NCBI RefSeq assembly: GCF_007830055.1
Contig: NZ_VLLE01000002.1
Location: 259,953 to 323,952, forward strand
From: Lacibacter cauensis
GTDB lineage: Bacteria > Bacteroidota > Bacteroidia > Chitinophagales > Chitinophagaceae
DNA length: 64,000 nt
Reading direction: 5' to 3'
Numbering within the stretch: the first letter of the stretch is position 1; every line of letters begins with the position of its first letter. The notes beneath the pieces were generated by a model. That model was not told the origin of the DNA. It did no database searches and was given only the letters and a program-made list of their open reading frames with translations. Positions 8,331 through 17,398 of the stretch are shown piece after piece. The position numbers and the translations under genes were made by a program.

Positions 8331-8360
8331 AAAAGGCCGATGAAATTTCATCGGCCTTTT
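8331..8360. terminator. Bidirectional terminator between convergent genes
   Basis: A perfect 30-base palindrome, AAAAGGCCGATGAAA and its complement, giving A and T runs on both sides. Serves the plus gene ending at 8309 and the minus gene ending at 8364. Confidence 0.9.
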
Positions 8361-8363
8361 CCA

Positions 8364-9614
8364 TTAATTTTTTCTTGAACGGTATTTGCGGTTTACTTTT
8401 TTGCTTTCAAAGTACTTGGCTGCTTCCTTTGGATCGTCGATATTAATTTCATCTAAAGGAACATCGATCAGCTGTTGTTGAATCTGTTTCAGATCAGCTT
8501 TCATTTTTGCAGTTTTTGCAACTATATCCGGATCCTTCTCACTCAATAACCCATTTTCCTGCAGAATGTATTCCAAACGGCGGATGCTTGTACGCACCAG
8601 TGATACTGAGTTCTGATCGTTTACTTTATTCGGCGAAACGGCTTCCTTCACCGGTACCAATGTTACACCAACTGCCGGTAGTACACGTCCCACGTTTTTT
8701 TGTTCTTCATTCTTTGATGTACTGAGGATTGTTCCCGCCAAAGCAGAGGAAGAAGAAGTCATATCAAACGCAACTCTCGAGTTTCTTGTTTTCTTAATTT
8801 TTCTATCGAGTGTTCTGAACGTAAACTTCAACTGAATAATGTAGCGGTTATAATCGGTTACCAGTTTATCGTATTCCTGTTTTTTGAGTGGATAGTTAAT
8901 TGCGTCTCGTACAACAACACGAACAACTGCAGTGTCTTTGTTACGGAATTTATCAGCACCAACAAATAACAGGCGTACTACTTTTACTTTGCCACTGTCA
9001 TTATCCTTCACAAAATCGTAAGGAACGAACCAAACAAATTCATCTTTACATTTTGAAATCTGGTATTCTGGTTTAATGGGAAGTGAGCTTTCGAAGTTGA
9101 TATATTCGATCGGGAAGTTTCCGTTTTCGCAGTTGAGTGAAATTCTTGCTGTGTCGCCTTCATCCACTGTAATCGATGCAGAAACAGAAGGTCTTATTTT
9201 CGACTGAATAATTTCTGTATTGAAGAATACAATCGTGAACAAGGTATCTGTTTTGTCGGCCGGGTTATCCAGGCTTTGCACACCTAACTGCACTTTGTAT
9301 TCTACATCGTACTTCAACCTGCCCGAAAGGAAATAAGCCTTTTCTGCTTTAAAGGTGAGTGTACCATTGTCTTTGTTAATACGTAAGCCAACAGGCGAAT
9401 TTTTCAGGTACCAGTAATAGTTCTTTTGCTCTTTGTTTATTTCGAGCTTGTAGGAGAGCGAACTGTCTACGTGTACTGTAAAATAAGGATTCAGGTTACG
9501 GATACGCAGAACGGTATCAGTAGCCGGATGCTGGATCGTTGTGTCGGTAACTTCCTGTGCCTGGCTCTGCAGGAAAAGGAATAAAATTGTTACAAGGGTT
9601 AAAAGAGGTTTCAT
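8364..9614 (-). CDS. Secreted protein of unknown function (cadherin/Ig-like N-part, helical C-part)
   Basis: 416 residues. Signal peptide MKPLLTLVTILFLFLQSQAQ. Residues about 35-130 and 135-235 look like two Ig-like or cadherin-like beta-sandwiches (ITVDEGDTARISLNCENG; VRLLFVGADKF). From about 240 the chain becomes charged and helical (YDKLVTDYNRYIIQLKFTF; long K/R/E-rich C-terminus ending NRKYRSRKN). I do not recognise a named family. Probably periplasmic or in the outer envelope. Single gene. Confidence 0.65.
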   Translation of the reverse strand: MKPLLTLVTILFLFLQSQAQEVTDTTIQHPATDTVLRIRNLNPYFTVHVDSSLSYKLEINKEQKNYYWYLKNSPVGLRINKDNGTLTFKAEKAYFLSGRLKYDVEYKVQLGVQSLDNPADKTDTLFTIVFFNTEIIQSKIRPSVSASITVDEGDTARISLNCENGNFPIEYINFESSLPIKPEYQISKCKDEFVWFVPYDFVKDNDSGKVKVVRLLFVGADKFRNKDTAVVRVVVRDAINYPLKKQEYDKLVTDYNRYIIQLKFTFRTLDRKIKKTRNSRVAFDMTSSSSALAGTILSTSKNEEQKNVGRVLPAVGVTLVPVKEAVSPNKVNDQNSVSLVRTSIRRLEYILQENGLLSEKDPDIVAKTAKMKADLKQIQQQLIDVPLDEINIDDPKEAAKYFESKKVNRKYRSRKN

Positions 9615-9670
9615 GCTGATGCGTTGCGAAGATAACCATGTCTGTTGAAACAGCTGTTAAGAGAATGAAA

Positions 9671-9696
9671 AAGCCCGTTGTAAAAACAACGGGCTT
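9671..9696 (-). terminator. Terminator of the hsp20 gene
   Basis: AAGCCCGTTGT-AAAA-ACAACGGGCTT, an 11-bp perfect stem followed by a T run on the minus strand. It lies about 60 bases past the minus-strand stop of the Hsp20 gene. Confidence 0.85.
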
Positions 9697-9699
9697 ACC

Positions 9700-9719
9700 C
9701 CTGCCTGAGGCCAGGCAGG
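9700..9719. repeat. Short CCTGCCTG hairpin repeat
   Basis: CCTGCCTG-AGGC-CAGGCAGG: an 8-bp perfect stem directly beside the hsp20 terminator and with no T run of its own. Similar CTGCCTG hairpins are scattered through Bacteroidota intergenic DNA; only this copy was noticed here. Confidence 0.5.
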
Positions 9720-9756
9720 AAAACCAACTGCTATAAAAACAAGCTTTATGTAGCTA

Positions 9757-10188
9757 TTACTGTATTTGAATTGTTTTTACCGGTTGCTGCACATCTGCTT
9801 TTTTAGGTAAAAACAGTTTCAGCAAACCATTTTCATATTTCGCCTGAATGGCTTCTGTATTAATTTTTTCATCAACAGTAAAGCTGCGTTTGAAACTTTG
9901 TGCGTTAAATTCACGACGAACAACTTTCACATCATCGCTCTTTGTTTCTTCTTTCTTCTCGTAGCTGATCGTGAGTAAACCTTTATCAACCGATACAGTA
10001 AAGTCTTCTTTATTGCGTCCGGGTGCATTTACTTCCAAATGATAGGCATCGTTTGTTTCAAGAATATTTACTGCAGGTGAAAACAGATTATTAACTGTTT
10101 TGCCAAAAGCAGGCAGCTCGTTGAAAAGCTCATCAAAAATGTTATTGATGTGTTTCTGAGCGGGGCTGTGCAATTTTACCATTGTCAT
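9757..10188 (-). CDS. Small heat shock protein, Hsp20/alpha-crystallin family
   Basis: 143 residues. ATP-independent holdase that binds unfolding proteins. The alpha-crystallin domain spans about 35-135: FSPAVNILETNDAYHLEVNAPGR (in part AVNILETNDAYHLEVNAPG), the central GLLTISYEKKEE strand, and the conserved A-x-x-x-N-G-L-L motif AKYENGLLKLFLPKK. The C-terminal IQI (VKTIQIQ) is the IxI motif that docks in oligomers. ATG at 10188 or at 10182. Single gene with terminator. Confidence 0.92.
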   Translation of the reverse strand: MTMVKLHSPAQKHINNIFDELFNELPAFGKTVNNLFSPAVNILETNDAYHLEVNAPGRNKEDFTVSVDKGLLTISYEKKEETKSDDVKVVRREFNAQSFKRSFTVDEKINTEAIQAKYENGLLKLFLPKKADVQQPVKTIQIQ

Positions 10189-10335
10189 AGTATTAAAGTT
10201 TATTTGTTTTTAAATGATGAAAGGGAATGATCAAAGCGTGTTCCAGCAGCAAATTCTACGACTTGATTACAGAATGCGTAAAGTTTTTGCGACAAAAAGT
10301 CTGTTTTCTTGTAATGTGTCTGTCAAAAATTCTTT

Positions 10336-10370
10336 TTTGTTCGATTGGACTTGTCTTTCCTGTAGCTTTG
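10336..10370 (+). promoter_or_regulatory. Promoter of the bacilliredoxin gene
   Basis: -33 TTTG at 10336-10339 and -7 TAGCTTTG at 10363-10370 with 23 bases between. Expected transcript start near 10376, 20 bases before the ATG at 10396. Confidence 0.6.
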
Positions 10371-10395
10371 CAGAAATTTATAAATCAATTCAACT

Positions 10396-10812
10396 ATGTA
10401 TCCAGCAGAAATAGTAATGCCCATGAAGGGAGAGATGACTGAAGGAGGATTCGAAGAATTATTATCGTCCGAAGCAGTAGATAATGCACTTACGCAAAAA
10501 GGTACCAGCCTTGTATTCATCAACTCAGTGTGTGGTTGTGCAGCAGGTAGTGCAAGACCAGGTGTTTTAATGGCTGTCAATAACAGCACAAAGCGTCCTG
10601 ATCATTTATTGACCAGCTTTGCAGGCTTTGATATTGATGCAGTGAAAAAGATTCGTGAGCATTTGTTGCCTTACCCTCCAAGTTCACCTGCAATCGCTTT
10701 GTTTAAAGATGGTCAGTTGGTGCATTTTATTGAGCGCCATAACATCGAAGGTCGTCCTGCACAAATGATTGCGCAGAACCTGATTGGTGCATTTGAAGAG
10801 TTTTGCAATTAA
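10396..10812 (+). CDS. BrxA/BrxB (YphP/YqiW) family bacilliredoxin
   Basis: 138 residues. Family members remove bacillithiol from, or reduce, oxidised protein cysteines. Seen: start MYPAEIVMPMKGEMTEGGFEE (in part MYPAEIVMPMK), thioredoxin-like fold, and the CGC active-site motif in NSVCGCAAGSARPG (about residue 53), plus the conserved PPSSPAIALFKDG strand. The length matches the family. Monocistronic: its promoter is at 10336 and its terminator at 10837. Bacillithiol use by this organism is an assumption; the thiol partner is unknown. Confidence 0.9.
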   Translation: MYPAEIVMPMKGEMTEGGFEELLSSEAVDNALTQKGTSLVFINSVCGCAAGSARPGVLMAVNNSTKRPDHLLTSFAGFDIDAVKKIREHLLPYPPSSPAIALFKDGQLVHFIERHNIEGRPAQMIAQNLIGAFEEFCN

Positions 10813-10836
10813 TTGACTCCATTGAATGTTTATCGT

Positions 10837-10869
10837 ATCCCTCAACTCCGGTTGGGGGATTTTTATTTT
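10837..10869 (+). terminator. Terminator between the bacilliredoxin gene and rnpB
   Basis: ATCCCTCAAC-TCCG-GTTGGGGGAT, a 10-bp stem with one G-T pair and a stable UNCG-like loop, then TTTTATTTT. The rnpB promoter begins directly after it. Confidence 0.88.
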
Positions 10870-10870
10870 G

Positions 10871-10878
10871 TAGCTTTG
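10871..10878 (+). promoter_or_regulatory. -7 promoter element of rnpB
   Basis: TAGCTTTG, identical to the -7 element of the preceding gene. A TTG at 10852 is a possible -33 element. Places the RNA start at about 10881-10884. Confidence 0.55.
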
Positions 10879-10880
10879 CC

Positions 10881-11238
10881 GAACTGTATTCCAAGCTATC
10901 GTTCACGCCTTGGCGTGAGAGGAAAGTCCGGACAGCACAGAGCAACGTACCGGTGAAGAGCCGGGTCCTGCATTTTTTGCGGGAACAGAAAGTGCCACAG
11001 AAAATAACCGCCTTGCTGCAAAGCAGGGTAAGGGTGAAAAAGTAGGGTAAGAGCCTACGGGTTATAGCAGTAATGTTATAGCGGGGTAAACCTTTCGTGC
11101 TGAAATGCCACATAAACCGTCGCTTGAGGGCTGCTCGCCCGATGACGGAGGGTAGGCAGATTGATCCCGAAGGGTAACCTTCGGGACAGATAAATGATAG
11201 CTCTCGACAAAATCCGGCTTACAGGTGTACAGTCTTTT
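10881..11238 (+). ncRNA. rnpB: RNase P RNA, class A
   Basis: The catalytic RNA that matures tRNA 5' ends. Seen: GAGGAAAGTCCGGACA at about 10918 (CR-I), GTGCCACAGAAAATAACCGCC in part as CACAGAAAATAACCGCC (about 10993), GGTAAGGGTGAAAAAG (about 11028) and AGAGCCTACGGG, then the 3' CR-V block CGACAAAATCCGGCTTACAG near 11205-11224. The ends pair as P1: ACTGTA at 10883 with TACAGT at 11228. Exact ends are by eye. It is flanked by its own promoter and terminator. Apparent reading frames across it on both strands are artefacts of this RNA. Confidence 0.95.
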
Positions 11239-11244
11239 AAAACA

Positions 11245-11279
11245 TCAGGCCCCGCTTAGAAACGGGGCCTGACCTTTTT
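11245..11279 (+). terminator. Terminator of rnpB
   Basis: TCAGGCCCCG (11245-11254) pairs perfectly with CGGGGCCTGA (11263-11272), followed by CCTTTTT. The T run overlaps the stop codon of the convergent gene at 11278. Confidence 0.9.
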
Positions 11280-11787
11280 AGAGATATCGTTCTTCCATAA
11301 TTTTTTTATGGTGCAGAAAGTGCCCGAGTGTTACAAAGCCTATTGCATTAACAGTAATTGAATTGTTATTGGCAATGCCGCTTGTCATGAGCTCTTTTTG
11401 CGAAAAGCTGTTGTAAAGAAGTTCGCTGCTTTTGCGAACAGCCATAAACTCGTCGCAAAGCGATTGCAGGCTGCGTTTACTTACATCGGCAATAGCTGCA
11501 TATTCATTTTCATCAAAGCCGCTTAATGGAGCAGGGCTTTGCCGTGCAAACCATAAAGCACGGTGTGTAAAGATGCGCTCGGCATCAATCATATGTTGGA
11601 GTAACTGCTTCACCGTCCACTTGCCTTCGGCATAAGCATAATCGGCTTTTGCTTCCGGTATTGAACGCAGAAAGGATTCCAATATACGTTCCTGTTGTTG
11701 TATGGCTGCAGACAGATCATCTTCCTGTACCTGCATTACATAGTTGTGGTAAAATGAAGCATAGTCGTTGGTGGTTGGTCTTGGCAT
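11278..11787 (-). CDS. DinB-like / YfiT-like metal-dependent protein
   Basis: 169 residues from the ATG at 11787 (MPRPTTNDYASFYHNYV); upstream codons look non-coding. Four-helix DinB fold, with metal-binding histidines likely in LLQHMIDAERIF (about residue 69) and GHFLHHKKIMEERYL near the C-terminus. Family members are often thiol- or bacillithiol-S-transferases; the substrate here is unknown. It ends in the rnpB terminator and shares no promoter with its neighbours. Confidence 0.85.
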   Translation of the reverse strand: MPRPTTNDYASFYHNYVMQVQEDDLSAAIQQQERILESFLRSIPEAKADYAYAEGKWTVKQLLQHMIDAERIFTHRALWFARQSPAPLSGFDENEYAAIADVSKRSLQSLCDEFMAVRKSSELLYNSFSQKELMTSGIANNNSITVNAIGFVTLGHFLHHKKIMEERYL

Positions 11788-11857
11788 GATAAAAGGTTTT
11801 TTGTGGAGCAGATAACGCAGTATGCCTGCGTACATTGCCCGTATAAAATGTAAACAT

Positions 11858-11883
11858 AAAAGAAATCCCGCTTTTCAGCGGGA
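11858..11883 (-). terminator. Terminator of the subtilase gene
   Basis: TCCCGCT (11866-11872) pairs with AGCGGGA (11877-11883); on the minus strand TTTCTTTT follows. About 16 bases past the minus-strand stop at 11899. Confidence 0.8.
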
Positions 11884-11898
11884 CTTGATTTTTATCGG

Positions 11899-13599
11899 TT
11901 AACCTTTTTTCGTTTTCTTAACTTTTGGTTTGGGCTGAGGTTTAGGCGTTGGTTTGCTTTCCTCTTTGCGTTCGCCTTTAAGCGTAGCTGCAACCTTCAC
12001 CGCTTCGTACGCATTAATTAAACCACCAGTTCGGCTGAAGTTTGCAAAATCTTCTTTTTCATTTTCAGTGCCAGGCTTGGTAACCTGCATATGTGGATTT
12101 TGTGCACCTTTTTCAATACAATATTTTACCTGCTCCGGAGTAAGATCGGGGTAGTATGAAAGAATGAACGCAGCTAAACCTGCCACGACAGGACTGGCCA
12201 TACTGGTGCCTTGTGCAAAGCCATACGTGTTACCACCGGGAATGGTTGAATAAATTTTTACACCGGGTGCAAATACATCCACTTCATTTTTGCCATAGTT
12301 ACTAAAGTCAGCTGCAAGGCCACCTGTTTTCGGATCGCCGCTTGCACCAACAGTAATAAAATTACTGGCTTTCATTTTTGTATCGGCAAAGTTGGGGTTG
12401 GGGTAGTTTTCTGTGCTGTCAACATTCTTACCATCGTTACCTGCTGCATGCACCAGTAATACACCTTTGCTTTGTGCATAGCGTACAGCATCATCAACCC
12501 ACTTCTTTTGTGGTGAAAAACTTTTACCAAAACTCATGTTGATGATTTTTGCACCATTGTCAACTGCATAGCGAATCGCTAATGCAATGTCTTTATCGTG
12601 CTCATCGCCATCGGGTACTGCACGAATGCTCATGATGCGAACGTTGTTGGCAACACCATCTACACCTATACCGTTGTTACGTGCAGCAGCAATAATGCCG
12701 CTTACATGTGTACCATGAAAAGGTGTGCTGGCCATTACATCGCCGTTGCCATAAAACCGATCATTGAAATCGTAATAATTATCCTTTACAATTTCGCCAC
12801 GGTAATCTTTAGGAGCAGATACCGATGCTTCGGCTTTCTTTTCCTGGCCTTTGTAGTAACTGCTGAATTCTTCTACGATGGTAGTGTTGGTTGCATCCAT
12901 CATATCAAAGCCTTTAAACAAAGAAAACATGGTTGATTTTGCATCGGCTTCTTTAGAATTTGCTGGCTTGAATGTAATGAGGTCGTTACCTGTATACTCC
13001 GGTTTAAAGCGCAGCTTTAAAATACTGTCGGAAGGAATTGTTTTGGTGTACAGTCCACGCAGAAACAGCACTTGCTGTTGTGCTTCGGTTGAACCATGCT
13101 CAATATCACCTTGTGCTTTTTTGAAAATGCGGTACTCTTCTTTTTCAATAGGAGAGAGTTTACTTTCATCTACTTCGCCACTATATTTCTTCTTCAATGC
13201 GTGGTATAAGCGTGCTGCTTCGTAGGAATCTTCTTTTACGTTACGGCCATCTTTACCGCCCAGGAAGTTCCAGCCATAAATATCATCTACATAACCATTC
13301 TTGTCATCATCAATACCGTTACCCGGTATTTCTTTTGGATTACGCCACAAAACCGGTTTCAGGTCTTCGTGCAAGGTATCGATACCGCTGTCGATCACCG
13401 CTACAATCACGGTTGTGCTTTTACGGTTCTTTACAAATTCAAATGCTTTATCCATACTGATGCCGTAGAAGCCATCAGTTTGCTGGTCTTTTAAATGCCA
13501 GCCTTTCAGCTGATCGTCTTTTACGGAAGTTTGTGCAAACGTAAAGGCAGATGTTAGGGCGAATACGGACGAAACAAGCAACACTTTTTTTAACTGCAT
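11899..13599 (-). CDS. Secreted S8 family serine protease (subtilase)
   Basis: 566 residues from the ATG at 13599. Signal peptide MQLKKVLLVSSVFALTSAFTFAQ (in part LLVSSVFALTSAFTFAQ). The catalytic triad is visible: Asp in VIVAVIDSGIDTLHEDL (about 70), His in FHGTHVSGIIAAARN (about 295) and Ser in QGTSMASPVVAGLAAF (about 468). Between Asp and His lies an insert of about 170 residues, longer than in classical subtilisins and typical of Bacteroidota members. The C-terminus is a Pro/Lys tail (KPTPKPQPKPKVKKTKKG). Likely a periplasmic or exported general protease. Single gene. Confidence 0.93.
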   Translation of the reverse strand: MQLKKVLLVSSVFALTSAFTFAQTSVKDDQLKGWHLKDQQTDGFYGISMDKAFEFVKNRKSTTVIVAVIDSGIDTLHEDLKPVLWRNPKEIPGNGIDDDKNGYVDDIYGWNFLGGKDGRNVKEDSYEAARLYHALKKKYSGEVDESKLSPIEKEEYRIFKKAQGDIEHGSTEAQQQVLFLRGLYTKTIPSDSILKLRFKPEYTGNDLITFKPANSKEADAKSTMFSLFKGFDMMDATNTTIVEEFSSYYKGQEKKAEASVSAPKDYRGEIVKDNYYDFNDRFYGNGDVMASTPFHGTHVSGIIAAARNNGIGVDGVANNVRIMSIRAVPDGDEHDKDIALAIRYAVDNGAKIINMSFGKSFSPQKKWVDDAVRYAQSKGVLLVHAAGNDGKNVDSTENYPNPNFADTKMKASNFITVGASGDPKTGGLAADFSNYGKNEVDVFAPGVKIYSTIPGGNTYGFAQGTSMASPVVAGLAAFILSYYPDLTPEQVKYCIEKGAQNPHMQVTKPGTENEKEDFANFSRTGGLINAYEAVKVAATLKGERKEESKPTPKPQPKPKVKKTKKG

Positions 13600-13766
13600 A
13601 ATCAATATCTGTTTGTTTTTTCGAAACGGTAAAATTGCAACATGCGGCGCAGAAAAACATACCGTCTGACCACATTTTACTGCATTTTACAATATTTGGC
13701 GCTGTCAGTTCTTTACCTGACTCTTTTTAGTCGTTTTATACGCTTGGATGGGTTGTTAATACTTGC

Positions 13767-15293
13767 TTAAAGATCGAATTTAATACCCTGTGCCAACGGC
13801 AGATTATTGGAATAGTTGATGGTATTGGTTTGGCGGCGCATGTAATTCTTCCATGCATCGCTGCCGCTTTCACGACCACCACCGGTTTCTTTTTCACCAC
13901 CAAATGCGCCGCCAATTTCGGCACCGCTTGTACCAATGTTTACATTGGCTATGCCGCAATCGCTGCCTGCTGCAGACAAAAACTGTTCTGCTTCACGCAG
14001 GTTCAGCGTCATGATCGATGATGATAAACCCTGCGGCACTCCATTTTGAATGGCAATGGCTTCATCAACTGTTTTGTATTTCAGCAAATACAAAATAGGA
14101 GCAAAGGTTTCGTGCTGTACAATGTTGTAATGGGGTTGTGCTTCGGCAATACAAGGTTTTACATAACAACCGCTTTCGTAACCTGCACCTTCGAGTACGC
14201 CGCCTTCTACAATAAAATGACCGCCTTCTACCTTGCATTGTTCAATGGCATGCAGATAATTTTTTACTGCATCTGTATCAATGAGCGGACCAACATGGTT
14301 GCTTTCATTCAGCGGATCACCAATGCTCAACTGCTTATAAGCAGCCACTAATTTTTCTTTTACTGTATTGTAAATGCTTTCGTGAATAATCAACCGACGG
14401 GTGGTGGTGCAACGTTGTCCGGCTGTACCAACTGCACCAAACAATGCACCACGGATAGCAATATTCAGATCAGCATGTTCGCTGATGATGATGGCGTTGT
14501 TACCGCCGAGCTCCAATAAACTTCTGCCCAAACGTTCGCCTACAGCTGCACCTACCGCTTTGCCCATGCGTGTGCTTCCTGTTGCAGAAACCAACGGCAC
14601 TCTTGCATCATGGCTCATCCATTCACCAATTTCTCTGCCGCCCTGTATCAGGCAACTCACACCTTCGGGCACATTGTTCTTTGCAAACACTTCGGCAACG
14701 ATATGCTGACAGGCAATGCCGCACAACGGTGTTTTTTCCGATGGCTTCCAGATGCACACATCGCCACAGATCCAGGCCAGCATGGTATTCCAGCTCCATA
14801 CAGCCACCGGAAAGTTAAAGGCCGAAATGATGCCCACAATGCCCAATGGATGCCATTGCTCGTACATGCGATGGCCGGGACGTTCGCTGTGCATGGTTAA
14901 GCCATGCAGTTGGCGGGAGAGGCCCACCGCAAAATCGCAGATATCGATCATTTCCTGCACTTCGCCATAGCCTTCCTGTAAACTCTTGCCCATTTCGTAC
15001 GAAACTAAACGGCCGAGCGGTTCTTTTTTTGCACGCAAAGCTTCGCCAATCTGCCGCACCACTTCACCACGCTTTGGTGCAGGCCAGCTGCGCCATTCGG
15101 TAAATGCCTGTTGTGCTTTTGCAATTACCGCTTCGTACGAAGCTTTATCGGCTGCGGTTACGGCTGCAATTTGTTTTCCATCAACGGGAGAGGAGGAGGT
15201 GATTTTTTCGCCGGCAGAAGCAAGCCAGTTGATTCCTGTAGAAACACCCTGGTTCATTTCTTTAATGCCAAGCTGCTGAATGAAGTTATGCAT
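13767..15293 (-). CDS. ALDH7-type aldehyde dehydrogenase (aminoadipate semialdehyde/piperideine-6-carboxylate type)
   Basis: 508 residues from the ATG at 15293 (MHNFIQQLGIKEMNQG). NAD(P)-dependent oxidation of an aldehyde to the acid. Seen: SAFNFPVAVWSWN, cofactor motif KPSEKTPL, STRMGKAVG, general base Glu in LELGGNN, nucleophile Cys in GTAGQRCTTTRRL, and the ALDH7 C-terminus GGEKETGGGRESGSDAWK. The last motif and length point to the ALDH7 family that acts on alpha-aminoadipic semialdehyde in lysine degradation. No other lysine gene is nearby, so the substrate remains inferred. Confidence 0.88.
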   Translation of the reverse strand: MHNFIQQLGIKEMNQGVSTGINWLASAGEKITSSSPVDGKQIAAVTAADKASYEAVIAKAQQAFTEWRSWPAPKRGEVVRQIGEALRAKKEPLGRLVSYEMGKSLQEGYGEVQEMIDICDFAVGLSRQLHGLTMHSERPGHRMYEQWHPLGIVGIISAFNFPVAVWSWNTMLAWICGDVCIWKPSEKTPLCGIACQHIVAEVFAKNNVPEGVSCLIQGGREIGEWMSHDARVPLVSATGSTRMGKAVGAAVGERLGRSLLELGGNNAIIISEHADLNIAIRGALFGAVGTAGQRCTTTRRLIIHESIYNTVKEKLVAAYKQLSIGDPLNESNHVGPLIDTDAVKNYLHAIEQCKVEGGHFIVEGGVLEGAGYESGCYVKPCIAEAQPHYNIVQHETFAPILYLLKYKTVDEAIAIQNGVPQGLSSSIMTLNLREAEQFLSAAGSDCGIANVNIGTSGAEIGGAFGGEKETGGGRESGSDAWKNYMRRQTNTINYSNNLPLAQGIKFDL

Positions 15294-15360
15294 ACGATCA
15301 ATCGTTTTTGTGGCTGCAAATATCCAGAAAATACTTTGCAAAACAGGAAAGGGGCGGATT

Positions 15361-15427
15361 ATTAACCCACCCCTTTCAAAGAGTTACTCATATGTAAGAT
15401 GCTTCAGCCCATCCCCGGAGGGGATAA
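15361..15427. repeat. Dispersed repeat, TTATCCCCTC...GGGGTGGGTTAAT family
   Basis: Between the ALDH and TonB-receptor genes. Read on the minus strand it begins TTATCCCCTCCGGGGA and ends GGGGTGGGTTAAT; the plus-strand copy at about 45194-45254 has the same two ends, and a shorter copy lies at about 58478-58512. The CCCCTCCGGGG part can fold as a small hairpin. Confidence 0.55.
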
Positions 15428-15439
15428 ACATGCAGAAGT

Positions 15440-17365
15440 TTATAAATTCACTTTTACACCACCCATTACCCAACGTTGCGGCATAACGCTTCCCAACAGA
15501 TCGCTGTAACGTTTGTTGAAAATATTATCGACCTGCACAAACACTGCCAGTTTATTTTTCAGCAAAAACAAATCAACACGGGTGCTGAGTAAGAAATAAT
15601 CTTTACTGATGGGAACAAAAGGTGAAGCAATCGGCTGTGCTCTTCTGTTTTTGTATAAACCATTTACGCTAAATCCAAGTTTCTTATAACGGTAGATGAC
15701 GTTGAAGTTGATTAACTCTCTTGCATGGTTCGAAACATACAAGGATGGAACAGTGTCGCTGCTGCGGCTGCGCATCCAGATGAAACCAAGTCCGCCTGCC
15801 AACGAATGGTCATCTGTGAACTGGTGTGTATACTGCACATCGGTTTCAATACCGGTTGTATTTACTTTGTTGATGTTACTTGTCAGCAGGTAAGTGCCGC
15901 CTGGTGTAAGATTAACCTGGCGTGGCATCGTAGCGTACGGAGTAGTCACATAATCGATCAAATCGTCCTGGAAACGTTCGAACCAGGTTGTAGAAAGTTT
16001 GAATGAAGGTGTAATAAAATAATCTGCACCAAATTCATAACTGAACGATGTTTCGGATGTAAGATCGGGATTTCCGATGCGTTGGCCTGATGGAACAGGA
16101 TTACGCTGGTAGTTATTGAAACGTTCGGTGAAATCGGCATCTCTGGTAGTACGTCCTAAACTTCCTCGGAATAAAATTGATTCCATGCGGTACGAAGCAT
16201 TCAGTTGCGGAATAATTTCCCAGCCGGAACGCTCATTCCAGTCTACACGAAGAGCAGGATTCAATTGTAAATTCTCCCCGATTTTTTGATTGAGTACTAC
16301 AAATGCACCGGCGTTTGATACTTCATGATTGCCACGATCGTTTGAAGTAATCTTGCGGCTGATGAACTGTACACCACTGGTGATACTGCTTTTATCGTTG
16401 ATGGTATAATCGTGTATGGCTAAACTCTGGAATAGCGATGAGTTGTTGACGTTTGGACTAACAGCTTTGCGAAAGCGATACACATCATCGGCCTGTTTAT
16501 AACCTGCATCAAACGAAAAGCGGTGTTTGTTTTTTTGATATTGCAGTTTGAAGTGATGCCAACGGCTTACCACTGCTTCTGTTGCACTATCGCTCAGGAA
16601 AGTAGTATAAAAATTCTGTGCATTGAAAGCACGGTCATCGTAACCAAAGCGATAAGCTACGCTTGTGTTTTCGTTCAATTGTTGTTTGATGGATGCAGAG
16701 ATGGTTGTAAGATTGAAATAACCTTTGGTACCACGCAATGGCTGGCCTTTTGCATTATTGGTTAACACACCAACAGAAGCTGTTGTGTTTTCTTGATGCA
16801 TGGAAATGCCGGCCTGCGTATTAAACAAACCATAATCACCCGCAGTAAGTTGAGCATTTATTTTATGTCCGTTGCTTTGTTTTTTTGCTGCAAAGGTTTT
16901 GCTGATGATGTGTACAACTCCACCAACTGCTTCTGTACCATAGATAGCAGATGAAGCGCCTTTTAAAATTTCAATACGGTCAATTTCAGCAGGAGAGATG
17001 GGGATGTACGAATTGAAATGCCCAGTCAGCGGATCGTTTAAACGGATGCCGTCGAGTATAACAAGCACTTGTTGAAACGTACCACCACGAATAGTAATAT
17101 CGCCTTGTGCGCCCATGGGCCCACGGCTTTGTACTTCCACACCCGGAACATAACGCAACAGTTCATCAATAGACTGTACCGGTAATTTCTGCAAAGCATC
17201 GCCTTTAATAATTAAAATGTTGCGACCGGTTTTCGATGCGCTTACCGGCGTAAGTGAAGCAGTAATGGTAATTGGATCTAATTCAATTTCTTTTTCCTGC
17301 GCAGTACTGTTGGAAAAAACACCCAGGAGTGCGAGACTCATGAGTGAAAGTTTTTGAAAGTTCAT
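15440..17365 (-). CDS. TonB-dependent outer membrane receptor (BtuB-like)
   Basis: 641 residues from the ATG at 17365. Signal peptide MNFQKLSLMSLALLGVF...TAQ; a TonB-box-like ELDPITITAS; plug domain with SIDELLRYVPGVEVQSRG, GDITIRGGTFQQV and IEILKGASSAIYGTEAVGGVV; then a beta-barrel of about 500 residues ending in VMPQRWVMGGVKVNL (terminal aromatic-rich strand). Imports a large ligand across the outer membrane using TonB energy. It resembles the BtuB/CirA group and not SusC (no CarboxypepD_reg-like N-domain, too short). No cobalamin riboswitch was found upstream, so the ligand is unknown. Confidence 0.88.
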   Translation of the reverse strand: MNFQKLSLMSLALLGVFSNSTAQEKEIELDPITITASLTPVSASKTGRNILIIKGDALQKLPVQSIDELLRYVPGVEVQSRGPMGAQGDITIRGGTFQQVLVILDGIRLNDPLTGHFNSYIPISPAEIDRIEILKGASSAIYGTEAVGGVVHIISKTFAAKKQSNGHKINAQLTAGDYGLFNTQAGISMHQENTTASVGVLTNNAKGQPLRGTKGYFNLTTISASIKQQLNENTSVAYRFGYDDRAFNAQNFYTTFLSDSATEAVVSRWHHFKLQYQKNKHRFSFDAGYKQADDVYRFRKAVSPNVNNSSLFQSLAIHDYTINDKSSITSGVQFISRKITSNDRGNHEVSNAGAFVVLNQKIGENLQLNPALRVDWNERSGWEIIPQLNASYRMESILFRGSLGRTTRDADFTERFNNYQRNPVPSGQRIGNPDLTSETSFSYEFGADYFITPSFKLSTTWFERFQDDLIDYVTTPYATMPRQVNLTPGGTYLLTSNINKVNTTGIETDVQYTHQFTDDHSLAGGLGFIWMRSRSSDTVPSLYVSNHARELINFNVIYRYKKLGFSVNGLYKNRRAQPIASPFVPISKDYFLLSTRVDLFLLKNKLAVFVQVDNIFNKRYSDLLGSVMPQRWVMGGVKVNL

Positions 17366-17390
17366 TTCGTTAGTAGGTTGATAATCGGCG

Positions 17391-17398
17391 CAAAGATA
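17391..17398 (-). promoter_or_regulatory. -7 promoter element for the TonB-dependent receptor
   Basis: On the minus strand TATCTTTG matches TAnnTTTG, placing the transcript start near 17385, about 20 bases before the ATG at 17365. This rules out the longer reading frame starting at 17434. No clear -33 was seen. Confidence 0.5.

Noticed and set aside
10727-11113. Open reading frames on both strands across 10727-11113
   Set aside because: They lie inside the RNase P RNA, whose conserved blocks and end pairing are clear.
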